A stretch of DNA of 64,000 nt from Oryzias latipes (Eukaryota > Chordata > Actinopteri > Beloniformes > Adrianichthyidae), in contig NC_019867.2 of assembly GCF_002234675.1 (NCBI RefSeq), forward strand, positions 31,376,614 through 31,440,613. Direction: 5' to 3'. The notes beneath the pieces were generated by a model. That model had not been told where the DNA came from, searched no databases, and saw nothing but the letters and a program-made list of their open reading frames with translations. This document shows, one piece after another, positions 56,601 to 64,000 of the stretch. A program made the position numbers and the translations under genes. Position 1 is the stretch's first letter; every line of letters begins with the position of its first letter.

Positions 56601-59600
56601 CCTCTGCTTCAGGAAGATGTTGGTTTTTGTCTTTTGGGTCTGTCCACACATCATGAGTTTATGGTCCAGCTTGCAGAAACTCCAGAAGGAGCCCAGAACC
56701 AGAGACTTGGTTCCGTTTCAGCGTCCAGAACCTCTCCAGGGGTCCGAGGGTTCCAGTTCAGTGCTGCTGCTGACATGCGTCCAGCAGCCCGTCTGCTCTT
56801 CTTCTTCTTCTGTGGTCCTGCTCGCTCGCTCGCTCAGTGCCCCCCGCCCCCCCTGCCCCGGGCAAGCGAGTGTCAGATCTCAGCATGATGTCAGAGGGAG
56901 AGAGAGGCTGGTTGAGGGACATAGGCACAGAGGTATTGTTAGGGTCACATGGTTTTGGGACTACTTCTCATCGCCATGGCAACCGCGTGTAACCCCAGGG
57001 GGACAGTGAGCGAGCGGGACTCATGCTGTAGCTCACTCGACCCCCCTCCCACCCCTCTATAAATAGATGTATGGATCCTCCAATGAGACGAGCCCGTCTG
57101 TCAGACCGAGCCCATCTCCATCAGCCGCTCCCACACTGATGGAGATGTTCAGCTCCCTGTTGACACCCCCACCCAGGAGAGAAGCCTGACCCAGGGCACG
57201 TCCAACCGTCGGTGCTGGGATCCGCTGGGTTCCCAGGTGTTGGTTCCACCCAGGGCAGCCCCTGGGATCCGCTGGGTTCTGCTGCGGAACAGACCCTCAG
57301 TGTACCAGCCTACTCAGCCGGAATGGCAGCCATCATCTCTGACATACTTTTCTGCCTGGCTGCTCCGCTTGTTTCCAGAACGAGTTGGTGAGCTGCTGCC
57401 GCTGGGCCCCAGTGATCCTTCTGTCAGCAGCACAGTGAGCGGCACATGTGTGGACCCGGAGCCGTGCGGCTTCTGTTTGCATCTCGGTAGAACCCCATGG
57501 AAGCCGCCTGGGGTTCTGTTACCTCGAAAACGTCTGGTGGCATTTGAAGGTTTTGTTTTTTTATTCAGTCCTTCTGCTTGGACCTGGTGACGCAGACGTG
57601 AGGATGATCTCTTCCCTTCAGACCTGCTGCTGTTTGAGGACTGATGAAGATGAAGAACACTCATGTGATGTGCAGAGAGGATCAGCCAGCACCATTTCAT
57701 TGTTCCTGTCATTCCACCGCAAACGTCTTCACTCACTCACTCATTCTGGGTCTGGTTTCACTTGGAAAACCTTGAATTACTCCCACTGCATCCATTTGAG
57801 CCTCTTTCAGCAGCTTATTATCGAGAGGCTTCAGAAACTGAAAGAGTGTAGAGATCTGCAGGCCGGCCCCTGATCTCCTGAGACGGGAACGCCGTCTGAG
57901 ACGTTGACGTGGATGGACCACCTCTGTGTCTTTTCAAGATTTGATCAAAAACGTAGAATAAGTTTCCAAAGAAAACCATACGACCAGTTAGACACAAGCA
58001 AACTGTGAGGACGGATAGATGGAATCACACAATGAATGATTGTCTAAGTAGAGAAAAGTCTGGTTGTTTGTTGGTTTATTTGTTCATTTTTATGTTTTAA
58101 AAAGACGCCAGTTTGTCTTAGTTGTAAAGAAAACACACAAAAAAATGTTGCTTTTAGGTTAAAAAAAAGACTCTAAACATTCATCTGTGAGTCATTCAGA
58201 AAGTTTAGCTCTAAGTCTTTGAACAATAATAAGGATGTTGGATAAAACAACTGCCCTTTGACATTTTTGGGACCAAAAATCCCTTTAAAGCTGTTGCCTT
58301 AACGTACTTACTTACGTGTCACGTGCACACGTCACATGCATGCAGCGTTTGCACGCGCTCAGTAAAGAGTCACCTCACTAACAATGGGAGCGCAGCGTAA
58401 AGGACATCCGCTCTGTGTCGTCATGTAATTTACATTACCCGCACAAATACTTCAAGATACACCTGCCGGACGCACAGCAATGGTACGTTCCGTTTTCATG
58501 ACGTCCCCCAAAGGGGCTGCATGTGCCTCAAGGGACCCTCAGTGCTCATCTAAAGATGCAGCCCCTCCTGTCTACGAGCCGGACCAAAACCCGCAGAACC
58601 CGTGTGGGTCAGCCCCTGAGCGGGGGCATCATGTGACATTTCCCCCTCCAGGTCTGAACTGCTGACTTTCACAATAGAAACAACCCGGAGATGCAGCTTC
58701 TGCTCAGCCATCCGTCACATCGCAGCAGATGCATCGGCGCCGACTCACCTCTCACTGCCGTCTCCCCGTTGAGGCTCATCGCTGGTCTGCGCCTCCATGA
58801 CGTCACTCTGAGATGTTTGCTCCTCCCAAAGTCTTCATTCAGCAGGTAGAACCAGTCAGTGAGCTGCAGACGGCGGGAAGGAGTGAACCACGTTAAAACC
58901 ACGGGAGAAGTACGGATAATCCACGCAAAGAACACGCAAACCAACGTAGAAGATGAACCGTGTGATTATTGATCTGTTTATCTGGAATTCATGAGTGATT
59001 CCTGCATCAATTACACCGTTTGAGAGTGACATGTGTGCCGTATACCTGAAATAAAAGGTTCATGTGTGAAAACGGTCGTGACACACATTTGTCTCACAAA
59101 AATCACACACAATTGCGTTTAGATTTATGTAATAATTGTGTATATGTAAAAAAACACATAAACTGCGTAATTCCAGACCGACCAGAAATGTTGAACAGGT
59201 CAAAACCAAATTTAGGTAAAGACCCGTCGGCCAAAACCCTCGACGGACATCTGAGCACAACGACGAACGCGCTTATGATGGATATCACACATGGATCCCG
59301 AAAGACCGACATGTATGTGGAAAACGCGCAAAATGTATGTAGTAGCTGTGTGTCACGGCCTGAAGGTCACGGCCTGAAGGTCACGGCCTGAAGGTCACGG
59401 CCTTAAGGTCACGGCCTTAAGGTCAGCATGGTCCTGCTACAGCAGTCACGAGGTCCGTCCATAGACCTGAGGGCATCATCCCTGTCAGGACTCTGACCGC
59501 TATCATTCAGGACTTCAAGTGGGAGCCGTCCTGATTGGCTGCAGCCTTCCATCTGTCCAGGACCTTTACGTCTCCAGAACCCGAGGACGTGCAGCTCGGA

Positions 59601-61972
59601 TAGCTGCCGACCCGTCTCACCCTGGACATGGTCTACTTGAACCACTTCTTTCAGCAAGAGGTTACAGTCCATCCGGACCAGAACCTCACGACACAAGAAC
59701 AGTCACTAATCAGTCACAACAGTCCAGTTTTCCACTTCCTGCACCGTTGCACTACTGTGTTTCTTTTTATTGTTGTGATCACTGTGTCTATTTTTTTTAG
59801 TTTCTTATTATTCTTAAGTGTTGTATGTGCCTCATTGGCACCGCAGCAAATTCCTAGTCTGTGACAATGGCAAAGAAAACCCCTCTGACCTCTGACCTGT
59901 GAGATGTTTCCTCTGACTCACATGGAGATGCCTTCAGATTCAGCTTCATTCGTGAAGCACTTTCCAGCCTGACAGAAAATTCACAAAGATGCATCTGGAC
60001 CTGGACCAGCAAACCAGAACCCTCTCTGAGGTCCGTTACAGAGTTCTGGCTGTGGACCGGATCCCGGCCAGCAGATCCTTCAAACCGCCATCTCTCCAGG
60101 TTTAGGTGTGGAATGCAGAACTGGGTCAGCCATGACCTTTCCTTTGACCCACTCAGAGCCAAGTATTTACCAAAGTTCTGATGCGGCCCGTTTACGGCTT
60201 TACTGACAGAACCACTTTGTCCTCAGTGAGTCTGAACCCACCTGTGAGCGCGAGACGAGAGAACCGATGCTGAAGCTCATGCAGCCAATCAGCTGACTGC
60301 CCCTGCAAAGACACATGTGCACACACACACAGACACACACATGTGCACACACACACGTACACACACAGACACACACAGACACATGTACATACACACACAC
60401 AGACACATGTGCACACACACACGTACACACACAGACACACACACATGCACACACGCACACACAGACACACATCAGCCTTCAGGCCTTCATGGATGAATAG
60501 TTTCAGTTTGTTTCCCGTCACTGACCTGCAGTCATGCAGCCGCCTGCACACAGACACCAACAACCTGCTCTGGAGTTTTCCCCTGACACACCTGAGAGGA
60601 ACACCCACGCAGCCACCGGCATGCACGCGCACACACACACACACAGGTTAGCAGACAGAGCAGAAAAAGGGCGGCATGGCGCTGCTGCCCTCCTGTGGCA
60701 GAATGCTGTCACTGCATGTCACTGTTTCTCTGTGGTGCAGTTGTGACGTCAGCCAGAACTCACAGTGAGACGCTCTGGTCATATTTTGGGTTCTTTTCAT
60801 TTGGCACCGTTCGAGTCTTCATCCAGACGCTGTTGTGACGGTCAGAGGTCACGCTGACCTTTACGTATGAGTCACATGACCTGTGGGACTTTTCCATCAG
60901 CCCTCTGGCTTCGTGGACTGCAGACATGAAGACATTCTACTTTAGGGCTTCTTTGAAGATCGTTTCTGTGCAGGTTCTGTTTGGTTTGACTCAGACGTTT
61001 GGAGCATGTTTGTAAAAACGGATCAGATTCAGATTGCTTTTCAAAAATCGAAGGTTCGGGCTGACGTACCGTGGATGGCGAGCTGTCCGGCCTCTGGAGT
61101 AACTGACAGCTTCAACTGACCTGTTGTCAGACAGACGGAAAAAGCGGCCAGTATCAGAAACTTGGCATCATGGGTAATCAATCAGAAGGCCGATGGTCGG
61201 ACCCCACCTCTCCCTCTGAAGGCTGAAGGGTGGATCTTCCTCCTCCTCCTCTTGGTTTCCCTCTCGTCTCTCCCGCTCACACGGCGGATTCTCTGCTGGC
61301 CGTCTCGTCTTCTGTCGAGATCTAGGTCCGGCTCGATCCGGGTGGTTCTGGTCTGTGAAGACTGACCTGAGATTGGAACTGCAGGTCTCTGAAGACCCGA
61401 CCCGTCCTAATGCAAACACAGAGAGATTTGCAATGCTGGATTCTGGTCGATGGCCACAACCCTGCAACTTACATCAGAGGTGTTTCGGGTTTGCTGGTTC
61501 TGGTCCAGATGTGTAAGTCCTTGGTCACTTTTGTGTTTAGGGATCAGGGCTGGATGTTTCTCAGAGCCTTGGACCTGCCTTGAGTGATGGGTCCTTGTCC
61601 TTCTGATCAGAGCCTCCCTCACCTCCGGTCTGCAGGTCTGAATCAGAATTCCAGGCCTGAGTCCAGTTTTAGCCTCAGACCCGATTGCACCTTCGGTCCT
61701 GGTTCTGGAGTTGAAAATCCTGTAGAGAGTCAGAGTGGCAGGGTTTGGAGCTGCAGTCATTAACCGCGGATCGGTGGGGGACGGGATCTCACCGTCCTGA
61801 GTCGGTGTTCTGCAGCCATGGGGTCCTCCTCAGGTGATCTGATGGGTCTTCATTCTCCTTCAGGCCTCCTCCCCTCCTCATCCTCCTCCTCCTCTCCTCC
61901 CGCTCCTCTCTGAACGTCCTCTTGCGGCCGGAGCGCCGCTGATACAGCTGGACAGCCGCTCCGCCACAGGGC
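37897..61972 (-). CDS. rgs3: rgs3: regulator of G-protein signaling 3 (C2-PDZ-RGS)
   Basis: RGS3 accelerates GTP hydrolysis by Gi and Gq alpha subunits; its PDZ form links G-protein control to ephrin-B. Exons in transcript order: 61972-61793, 61719-61623, 61388-61208, 61120-61070, 60917-60764, 60582-60526, 60302-60242, 58863-58749, 56453-56242, 52211-52130, 50253-50148, 49960-49864, 49666-49415, 49296-49257, 49178-48922, 47120-47037, 44562-44451, 41869-41700, 40684-40180, 39223-39000, 38866-38817, 38748-38650, 38523-38462, 38351-38185, 38118-37897. Every junction is GT-AG and in phase, giving at least 1211 residues. The order C2, [29 protein letters not shown]-like segment, SEGSLLQEP and RGS follows human RGS3 throughout. 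The true N-terminus is not established. Alternative first exon 53823-53770 gives an 860-residue PDZ-RGS3 form. Confidence 0.93.
38650..39223 (-). CDS. rgs3: rgs3 exons between SEGSLLQEP segment and RGS domain
   Basis: Exons 39223-39000 ([14 protein letters not shown], then [11 protein letters not shown]), 38866-38817 ([17 protein letters not shown]) and 38748-38650 ([13 protein letters not shown]). The last two align with the Lys/Arg-rich KSKNLAKDMKNKLGIFRR stretch of human RGS3 at almost identical spacing. The 50-nt exon ends in a GTATGT donor and was chosen because it alone restores phase. Confidence 0.85.
40180..40684 (-). CDS. rgs3: rgs3 large Ser/Pro-rich exon
   Basis: A 505-bp exon starting [13 protein letters not shown], Ser/Pro/Tyr-rich, then Arg/Glu-rich, ending with an acidic run ([10 protein letters not shown]). 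It stands where human RGS3 has its Pro/Glu-rich disordered region and acidic block. Confidence 0.85.
40791..41411. mobile_element. GGCCGTGT-family MITE, longest copy
   Basis: Starts AGGCCGTGTAAAGTAGCCAT then TATGTACATCTGTGCATTTT. Ends AATATGCATAAAATGTACAT then AATGGCTGTGGGACACAGCC. The ends form long imperfect inverted repeats (about 45 bp). The 620-bp body has no transposase frame. It lies in an rgs3 intron. Class unknown. Confidence 0.8.
41700..41869 (-). CDS. rgs3: rgs3 exon, [13 protein letters not shown] segment
   Basis: 170 bp, phase 1 in, phase 0 out. Encodes [20 protein letters not shown], matching the CLFTLEAHSQEQKKRV stretch of human RGS3. Confidence 0.92.
42225..42500. repeat. composite GAACTGGACTGAG repeat, right-half copy
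   Basis: Shares ATAAACTGACCAGTCAGATG and GACTGACTCGGACCAGTTAC with the copies at 20700 and 46760. Confidence 0.55.
42860..44395 (+). mobile_element. L1-type LINE, 5'-truncated, frame-broken
   Basis: Plus-strand frames spell the C-terminal part of an L1-clade reverse transcriptase protein: [14 protein letters not shown], then a long frame 43291-43930 with [31 protein letters not shown], a frame change near 43,860-43,930, and [19 protein letters not shown] and [14 protein letters not shown] to the stop. A short A-run at 44385 marks the 3' end. The palm domain is missing, so the copy is dead. It sits in an rgs3 intron in antisense orientation, only about 55 bp from the exon that ends at 44451. 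Confidence 0.85.
44451..44562 (-). CDS. rgs3: rgs3 exon, [13 protein letters not shown] segment
   Basis: 112 bp, phase 0 in, phase 1 out. Encodes [17 protein letters not shown], nearly the human wording (KEDEPGRCDVLRNPLYL). Confidence 0.95.
44752..44950. mobile_element. GGCCGTGT-family MITE, inner part deleted, inverted
   Basis: About 200 bp with both ends (AGGCCGTGTCTCACATCCAC and GTGTACATAGTGGCTGTGGA) but most of the interior gone. Confidence 0.7.
44951..45150. mobile_element. RTE-like LINE 3' fragment
   Basis: GTGTCAGGAAGGGGGTCGGG followed by CGTAAAAACTGCTGCCAAA is the usual wording of RTE/Expander-type LINE 3' ends in fish. Assigned from memory of the motif. Confidence 0.5.
46240..46980. 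repeat. composite GAACTGGACTGAG repeat, copy 2
   Basis: Repeats the block order of 20263-20900: TTTCTGAATGACTGCTCACG, GTGAAGATTTTGATGTG, GAGAACTGGACTAAACAGG, GAGATAAACAGCTGTTATTC, AACATCTTCTTGATGATCCT, then the AATCAGATGTCTCG block. Confidence 0.65.
47037..47120 (-). CDS. rgs3: rgs3 exon, [16 protein letters not shown] segment
   Basis: 84 bp, phase 0 both sides. Matches PLDLCNPARTLLLSEE of human RGS3. Confidence 0.95.
48066..48240. repeat. composite GAACTGGACTGAG repeat, short copy
   Basis: GTACTGGACTGAGTGGCACC, AACAGGAAGTGGTTCCAAG, GAAATGAACAGCTGTTACTC. Confidence 0.6.
48922..49296 (-). CDS. rgs3: rgs3 exons, NYQNC / [10 protein letters not shown] segment
   Basis: Exons 49296-49257 ([13 protein letters not shown]) and 49178-48922 ([12 protein letters not shown] to [19 protein letters not shown] and [12 protein letters not shown]). 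The second acceptor (TCCGCAG|GTCGTC) was chosen because it is the one that keeps phase; its pyrimidine tract is weak. Confidence 0.85.
49415..49666 (-). CDS. rgs3: rgs3 exon, [14 protein letters not shown] segment
   Basis: 252 bp, phase 0 both sides, starting MTGSKLL. The tail [14 protein letters not shown] matches NYIILAPLNPGSQ of human RGS3. The in-frame ATG at the acceptor could mislead gene finders into calling a start. Confidence 0.92.
49864..50253 (-). CDS. rgs3: rgs3 exons, second half of PDZ domain
   Basis: Exons 50253-50148 ([20 protein letters not shown], then [13 protein letters not shown]) and 49960-49864 ([13 protein letters not shown]). They complete the PDZ fold; human RGS3 reads WKCVELAHEIRSCPSEIILLVWR at the same place. 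Confidence 0.95.
50749..51160 (-). mobile_element. Rex/CR1-like LINE reverse transcriptase fragment
   Basis: The frame encodes [50 protein letters not shown] and [16 protein letters not shown], the fingers and palm start of a CR1/Rex-type reverse transcriptase. It stops just before the region of the catalytic YADD-type motif. It lies in an rgs3 intron in sense orientation and is followed upstream by a CATC array. Confidence 0.8.
51162..51257. repeat. (CATC)n / (CACC)n microsatellite
   Basis: Tetranucleotide array of CCAT and CCAC units, adjacent to the LINE fragment and to a hAT insertion. Confidence 0.9.
51266..51809. mobile_element. hAT-type MITE with TAGGGATGGGTAC ends
   Basis: Left end TAGGGATGGGTACCG, right end GATACCCATCCCTA, flanked by the exact 8-bp duplication GCTGAATC (51258-51265 and 51810-51817). 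544 bp, AT-rich, without transposase. It split a CTGAATCCC-type LINE tail from its CATC array. Confidence 0.9.
52130..52211 (-). CDS. rgs3: rgs3 exon, first half of PDZ domain
   Basis: 82 bp, phase 0 in, phase 1 out. Encodes [24 protein letters not shown] is the carboxylate-binding loop of the PDZ. Both the 18-codon first exon and the linker exon splice to it in phase 0. Confidence 0.96.
53484..53607. repeat. (CA)n microsatellite
   Basis: Long CA array with CG and CC interruptions, in an rgs3 intron. Confidence 0.95.
53770..53823 (-). CDS. rgs3: alternative first coding exon of PDZ-RGS3
   Basis: ATG followed by [17 protein letters not shown], 18 codons exactly, then CACAG|GTCTGAG. Human PDZ-RGS3 also begins with 18 residues before its PDZ exon and shares the LC-x-VC core. 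Phase 0 fits the PDZ exon. This implies a promoter somewhere right of 53823; no TATA box is obvious. Confidence 0.85.
53824..55234. other. rgs3 intron / PDZ-RGS3 promoter region
   Basis: Should contain the promoter of the short form. Holds a CA run (54228-54246). No exon or repeat otherwise recognised. Confidence 0.4.
55235..55651. mobile_element. GGCCGTGT-family MITE, copy 6
   Basis: Starts AGGCCGGGTCACACAGCCAG and ends TGTGACACGGCCT. The interior shares ATCACGTATACGGCGCACA and TTGGTTTACGTGTTCTTTGC. A central piece found in the 40791 copy is deleted. Confidence 0.8.
56242..56453 (-). CDS. rgs3: rgs3 linker exon between C2 and PDZ
   Basis: 212 bp between CTTCTTGCAG and CGG|GTGAGT. In the chosen frame it encodes [20 protein letters not shown] through [20 protein letters not shown], with strongly GC-ending codons. 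It accepts phase 1 from the last C2 exon and gives phase 0 to the PDZ exon, which no other frame does. I know of no equivalent in human RGS3, where a short stretch joins C2 and PDZ. Confidence 0.75.
56454..58748. other. rgs3 intron
   Basis: GC-rich with long chance open frames on both strands (for example 57314-57736 minus). A TATA-like CTATAAATAG at 57057-57066 faces the plus strand, but no gene follows it. Nothing else supported. Confidence 0.45.
58749..58863 (-). CDS. rgs3: rgs3 exon, end of C2 domain
   Basis: 115 bp. Encodes [20 protein letters not shown], matching WYYLLGEHLGRTKHLKV of human RGS3. A MITE copy begins only about 19 bp upstream of its acceptor. Confidence 0.93.
58882..59361. 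mobile_element. GGCCGTGT-family MITE, inverted copy 7
   Basis: Reverse orientation. Shares AACACGCAAACCAACGTAGA and CGACATGTATGTGGAAAACG, and ends at GTGTGTCACGGCCT. The end beside the rgs3 exon is truncated. Confidence 0.8.
59352..59421. repeat. 14-bp tandem repeat grown from the MITE end
   Basis: Five copies of GTCACGGCCTGAAG (last two TTAAG). The first unit overlaps the terminal bases of the adjacent MITE, so the array seems to have started there. Confidence 0.9.
60242..61120 (-). CDS. rgs3: rgs3 exons for the C2 domain core
   Basis: Exons 61120-61070 ([16 protein letters not shown]), 60917-60764 ([20 protein letters not shown], then [17 protein letters not shown]), 60582-60526 ([17 protein letters not shown]) and 60302-60242 ([20 protein letters not shown]). 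The C2 pattern of human RGS3 (QLRLSI, CDPYVKISL, KTQTVP, LIGCMSFGV) is followed across all four with exact phase. C2 domains bind phospholipid or protein partners. Calcium-binding Asp residues are only partly kept. Confidence 0.92.
60308..60470. repeat. (CA)n-rich microsatellite, interrupted
   Basis: CA runs broken by CACATGTGCACA and ACACAGACAC units, inside a 223-bp rgs3 C2 intron. Confidence 0.95.
61208..61972 (-). CDS. rgs3: rgs3 basic N-terminal extension exons
   Basis: Three predicted exons: 61972-61793 ([18 protein letters not shown] to [10 protein letters not shown]), 61719-61623 ([20 protein letters not shown]) and 61388-61208 ([20 protein letters not shown] to [10 protein letters not shown]). 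Phases 2, 0 and 1 link them to the first C2 exon with no stops, and the splice sites are good (CTCTACAG, GGAG|GTGAGG). They are very rich in Arg and Ser and have no domain I recognise. Human C2-RGS3 forms also carry a variable N-terminus here, but without visible similarity. Confidence 0.6.
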
Positions 61973-62457
61973 CTGCAGGAGACACTTGTGATGTTGGCGC
62001 GGCATCACTTCCCAGCATGCATTTCATCAGATCCTGTTTGGATGTTGGCATTTCAAACATAAGGTTGCTCCTTCAGTGGGACTCCCGCAGGTTCGGAACT
62101 GACCCGCCTTCATTAGACACTGGACTGTGAGAGTTCTGATCCGTTTCATCTCAGGAGAATTTTAGAATAAAAAGCTGTGCGGTTTAATTTTGACGTTTGA
62201 AACACCTTTCAAAGTTTCTTTTCTATTTAGTCTTGATGTTCGTTTTTGCCCTTTTGGTTCCTTTGTTCATTCATTTAAATGAACTGTTGGGTATTTAATT
62301 AAATCACAGCTGTTTCTTTGGTTTAAATGTTGTTATTAAGGTTTTATCTTTTTGTTTGGTGTTTCATAAATGTCTCCCATTTTGTCTGCTGAGTTTTTCT
62401 TCAGTTTAAATCTTGTAAATGTAACCAACAGTGGTCCGTCCGGTGACGGGTTTGGAC

Positions 62458-62530
62458 CTGCGGCTCTTCACTAACGCTCTGCGGGACGCTGAACCGGTCC
62501 GGGGGCCTCCTCCGAAGGGCCCGCAGCCCG
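62458..62530 (-). CDS. rgs3: possible further upstream rgs3 exon
   Basis: 73 bp between CTCCCTCCCCCAG and CGCAG|GTCC. Encodes GCGPFGGGPRTGSASRRALV and joins the 61972 exon in phase 2. The acceptor is strong, the donor weak, and there is no start codon. Tentative. Confidence 0.3.
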
Positions 62531-64000
62531 CTGGGGGAGGGAGGTCGCCCGGGTTCAAACGTGAAGAAAGCGATGAATGGAGACAGCAGTGAAGCTCGTT
62601 ACACTGATTAAGGCTAACGAGGAGGATTAACAGATTAGCACACAAACAGACACACGGGGACACGCTCCCGTTTGCCTCTCCTCCCCCAGGAGGAGGACGC
62701 TCACTCCTGAGCCCGACCTCCTCTCCACCCAACCTGGATTCAAGCCTCAAAGTTCAAGCCGGTGGTTCCGGGGAAGTCCTCCTCATCCATCAGTCAGTGA
62801 AGTGTTTGAAACTTTATTCAACGTCTGGGTCACACAGGACCCAGAACCAAGGACCTTTTTGATGGCTGAGTTGGGCCAAAACCTCCTTCAGAGAAAATTC
62901 TGCTCCCTTTTCTTCTGCAGGAGCTGGACCGACACCTCCTGACTGACACCTAAAGGGAAAAATGAATTCTTCCTTCTCAAAGAGCGAAGAGCCGTTTCTG
63001 TGCTCTCAGCCTATATTTGAAGTCTCTCCTCTTTTAACTCATTAAGACCAACTCCAGTAGAAATGCTGTGTTTCAACATGTGCTCAGCATTTTCTTATGA
63101 TGGAGGACAAATGTATGCAAAGTTCAGCTTCAACGTTGCATTTCTGAGGATTTCTCCACTCAAACGGTTGTGAATCAGGAGGAGACGCGTTCGGGTCTCC
63201 AGAGGAAGGATCAGCTGATTCACAAGTGGAGGGGTTTGAATGACCCGCGCGCGTAAACTCATCGGTTTCCATAGTTACCAGTGTTTCGGTTCAGACTGTG
63301 GGGCTGAAGGACGTAGAGGGAAAGAAAAGAAACACTTTTCTGATTGCAGTTTTATCTCCACCTGAGTCAGACGTTGTCATTTTGAATCTACTTTAAAACT
63401 TTCTCTCGTTCGTTTTCCCTGTTTTTCCAGCCTTTTTCAACAGATGCTCTGCTTTCTGGATCAGCTCTCATCAGGTTTTGGCTGAAGCTCTGCGTTGGTC
63501 TTACCTTTCGTCTGCCGCCTCCATCCGTTCCGGGTTCCTCCGTGAAGAACTGCAGCCTTCCCTCTTCGTATTCTGTCTGTACAAAAAGAAAAAAAATTCA
63601 AACCAGATTCTTTTTTGGGGGGGGGGGGGGGGGGGGGGGGGGGCATTAAGTTCCACCAGATTTTATACTGTGTCCTGTTACCACTATCAAAATAAAAGCC
63701 TGCACTTAGCAGAAGTTTTATTTCTGCTTGAACAAAAGAACTTTAACGGGTTGTTTATTTTCATATTCCAAAGTTTAACTTCACTATGATGATTTTATCA
63801 CAGATGGATTGTCCAAAACGCTTAATTTAAATGCCTAAATAAACCAAAAAATTCCAAACAGGTTGTTTTTGGTCTGTGGCTGTTAGGAACAGTGGCCAAC
63901 AAAATCACACACATGCTTTAGACGTAATGTGGGCTACACTTAAAAAAAAAGTGGGAACAGAGAACAAAAGAACATAAATTACACCAAACAACAACCGCCC
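62531..64000. other. right edge, no gene resolved
   Basis: Would contain the rgs3 5' end or its upstream flank. A poly-G run of about 27 (63617-63643) may limit assembly quality. No other coding or repeat structure seen. Confidence 0.4.

Noticed and set aside
57057-57066. TATA box CTATAAATAG
   Set aside because: It faces the plus strand inside an rgs3 intron and no plausible plus-strand gene follows.
57314-57736. 140-codon minus-strand frame as an extra rgs3 exon
   Set aside because: No matched splice pair keeps phase and the flanking exons join in phase without it.
60192-60644. 150-codon minus-strand Cys/Val repeat frame
   Set aside because: It is the CA/TG microsatellite read in frame across real short rgs3 exons in another frame.
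62406-62750. 114-codon minus-strand frame as a single gene
   Set aside because: Only the 62530-62458 piece has a credible acceptor and phase link; the rest has no support.

Overview
This window is vertebrate nuclear DNA and almost certainly comes from a teleost fish. Genes are split by small GT-AG introns. The intergenic DNA is full of short DNA transposons (piggyBac-like with TTAA ends, hAT with 8-bp target duplications), L1, Rex/CR1-like and RTE-like LINE remnants, and microsatellites. The encoded proteins match vertebrate families but carry fish-style divergence. A medaka-like percomorph is my guess; the species is not proven by anything here.

I can rebuild five genes. From left to right: the 3' part of ciz1 (minus, 6157-8831), a four-exon kazald gene (IGFBP + Kazal + Ig, minus, 16144-18599), a small three-exon gene for a two-GoLoco-motif G-alpha regulator (minus, 26178-28759), an intronless essential myosin light chain (plus, 35485-36078), and a large rgs3 gene (minus, 37897 to at least 61972). 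The spliced models were built by hand from GT-AG sites. Reading phase is conserved across every junction except where I say otherwise.

rgs3 dominates the right half. Its exons encode a basic N-terminal extension, a C2 domain, a linker exon, a PDZ domain, the conserved middle region and the RGS domain. A separate 18-codon first exon at 53770-53823 gives the shorter PDZ-RGS3 form. Its introns hold most of the transposons of that half, including an L1 3' end and a Rex/CR1-like reverse transcriptase piece.

Two regulators of heterotrimeric G-alpha subunits lie about 9 kb apart on the same strand: a GoLoco protein (guanine nucleotide dissociation inhibitor type) and RGS3 (GTPase activator). The intronless myosin gene stands between them on the opposite strand. 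The remaining DNA is intergenic. It contains a 750-bp 12-bp-unit minisatellite at the left edge, several mobile element families present in multiple copies, and homopolymer runs that may be assembly-sensitive. No operons, CRISPR arrays, rRNA genes or complete tRNA genes were seen.
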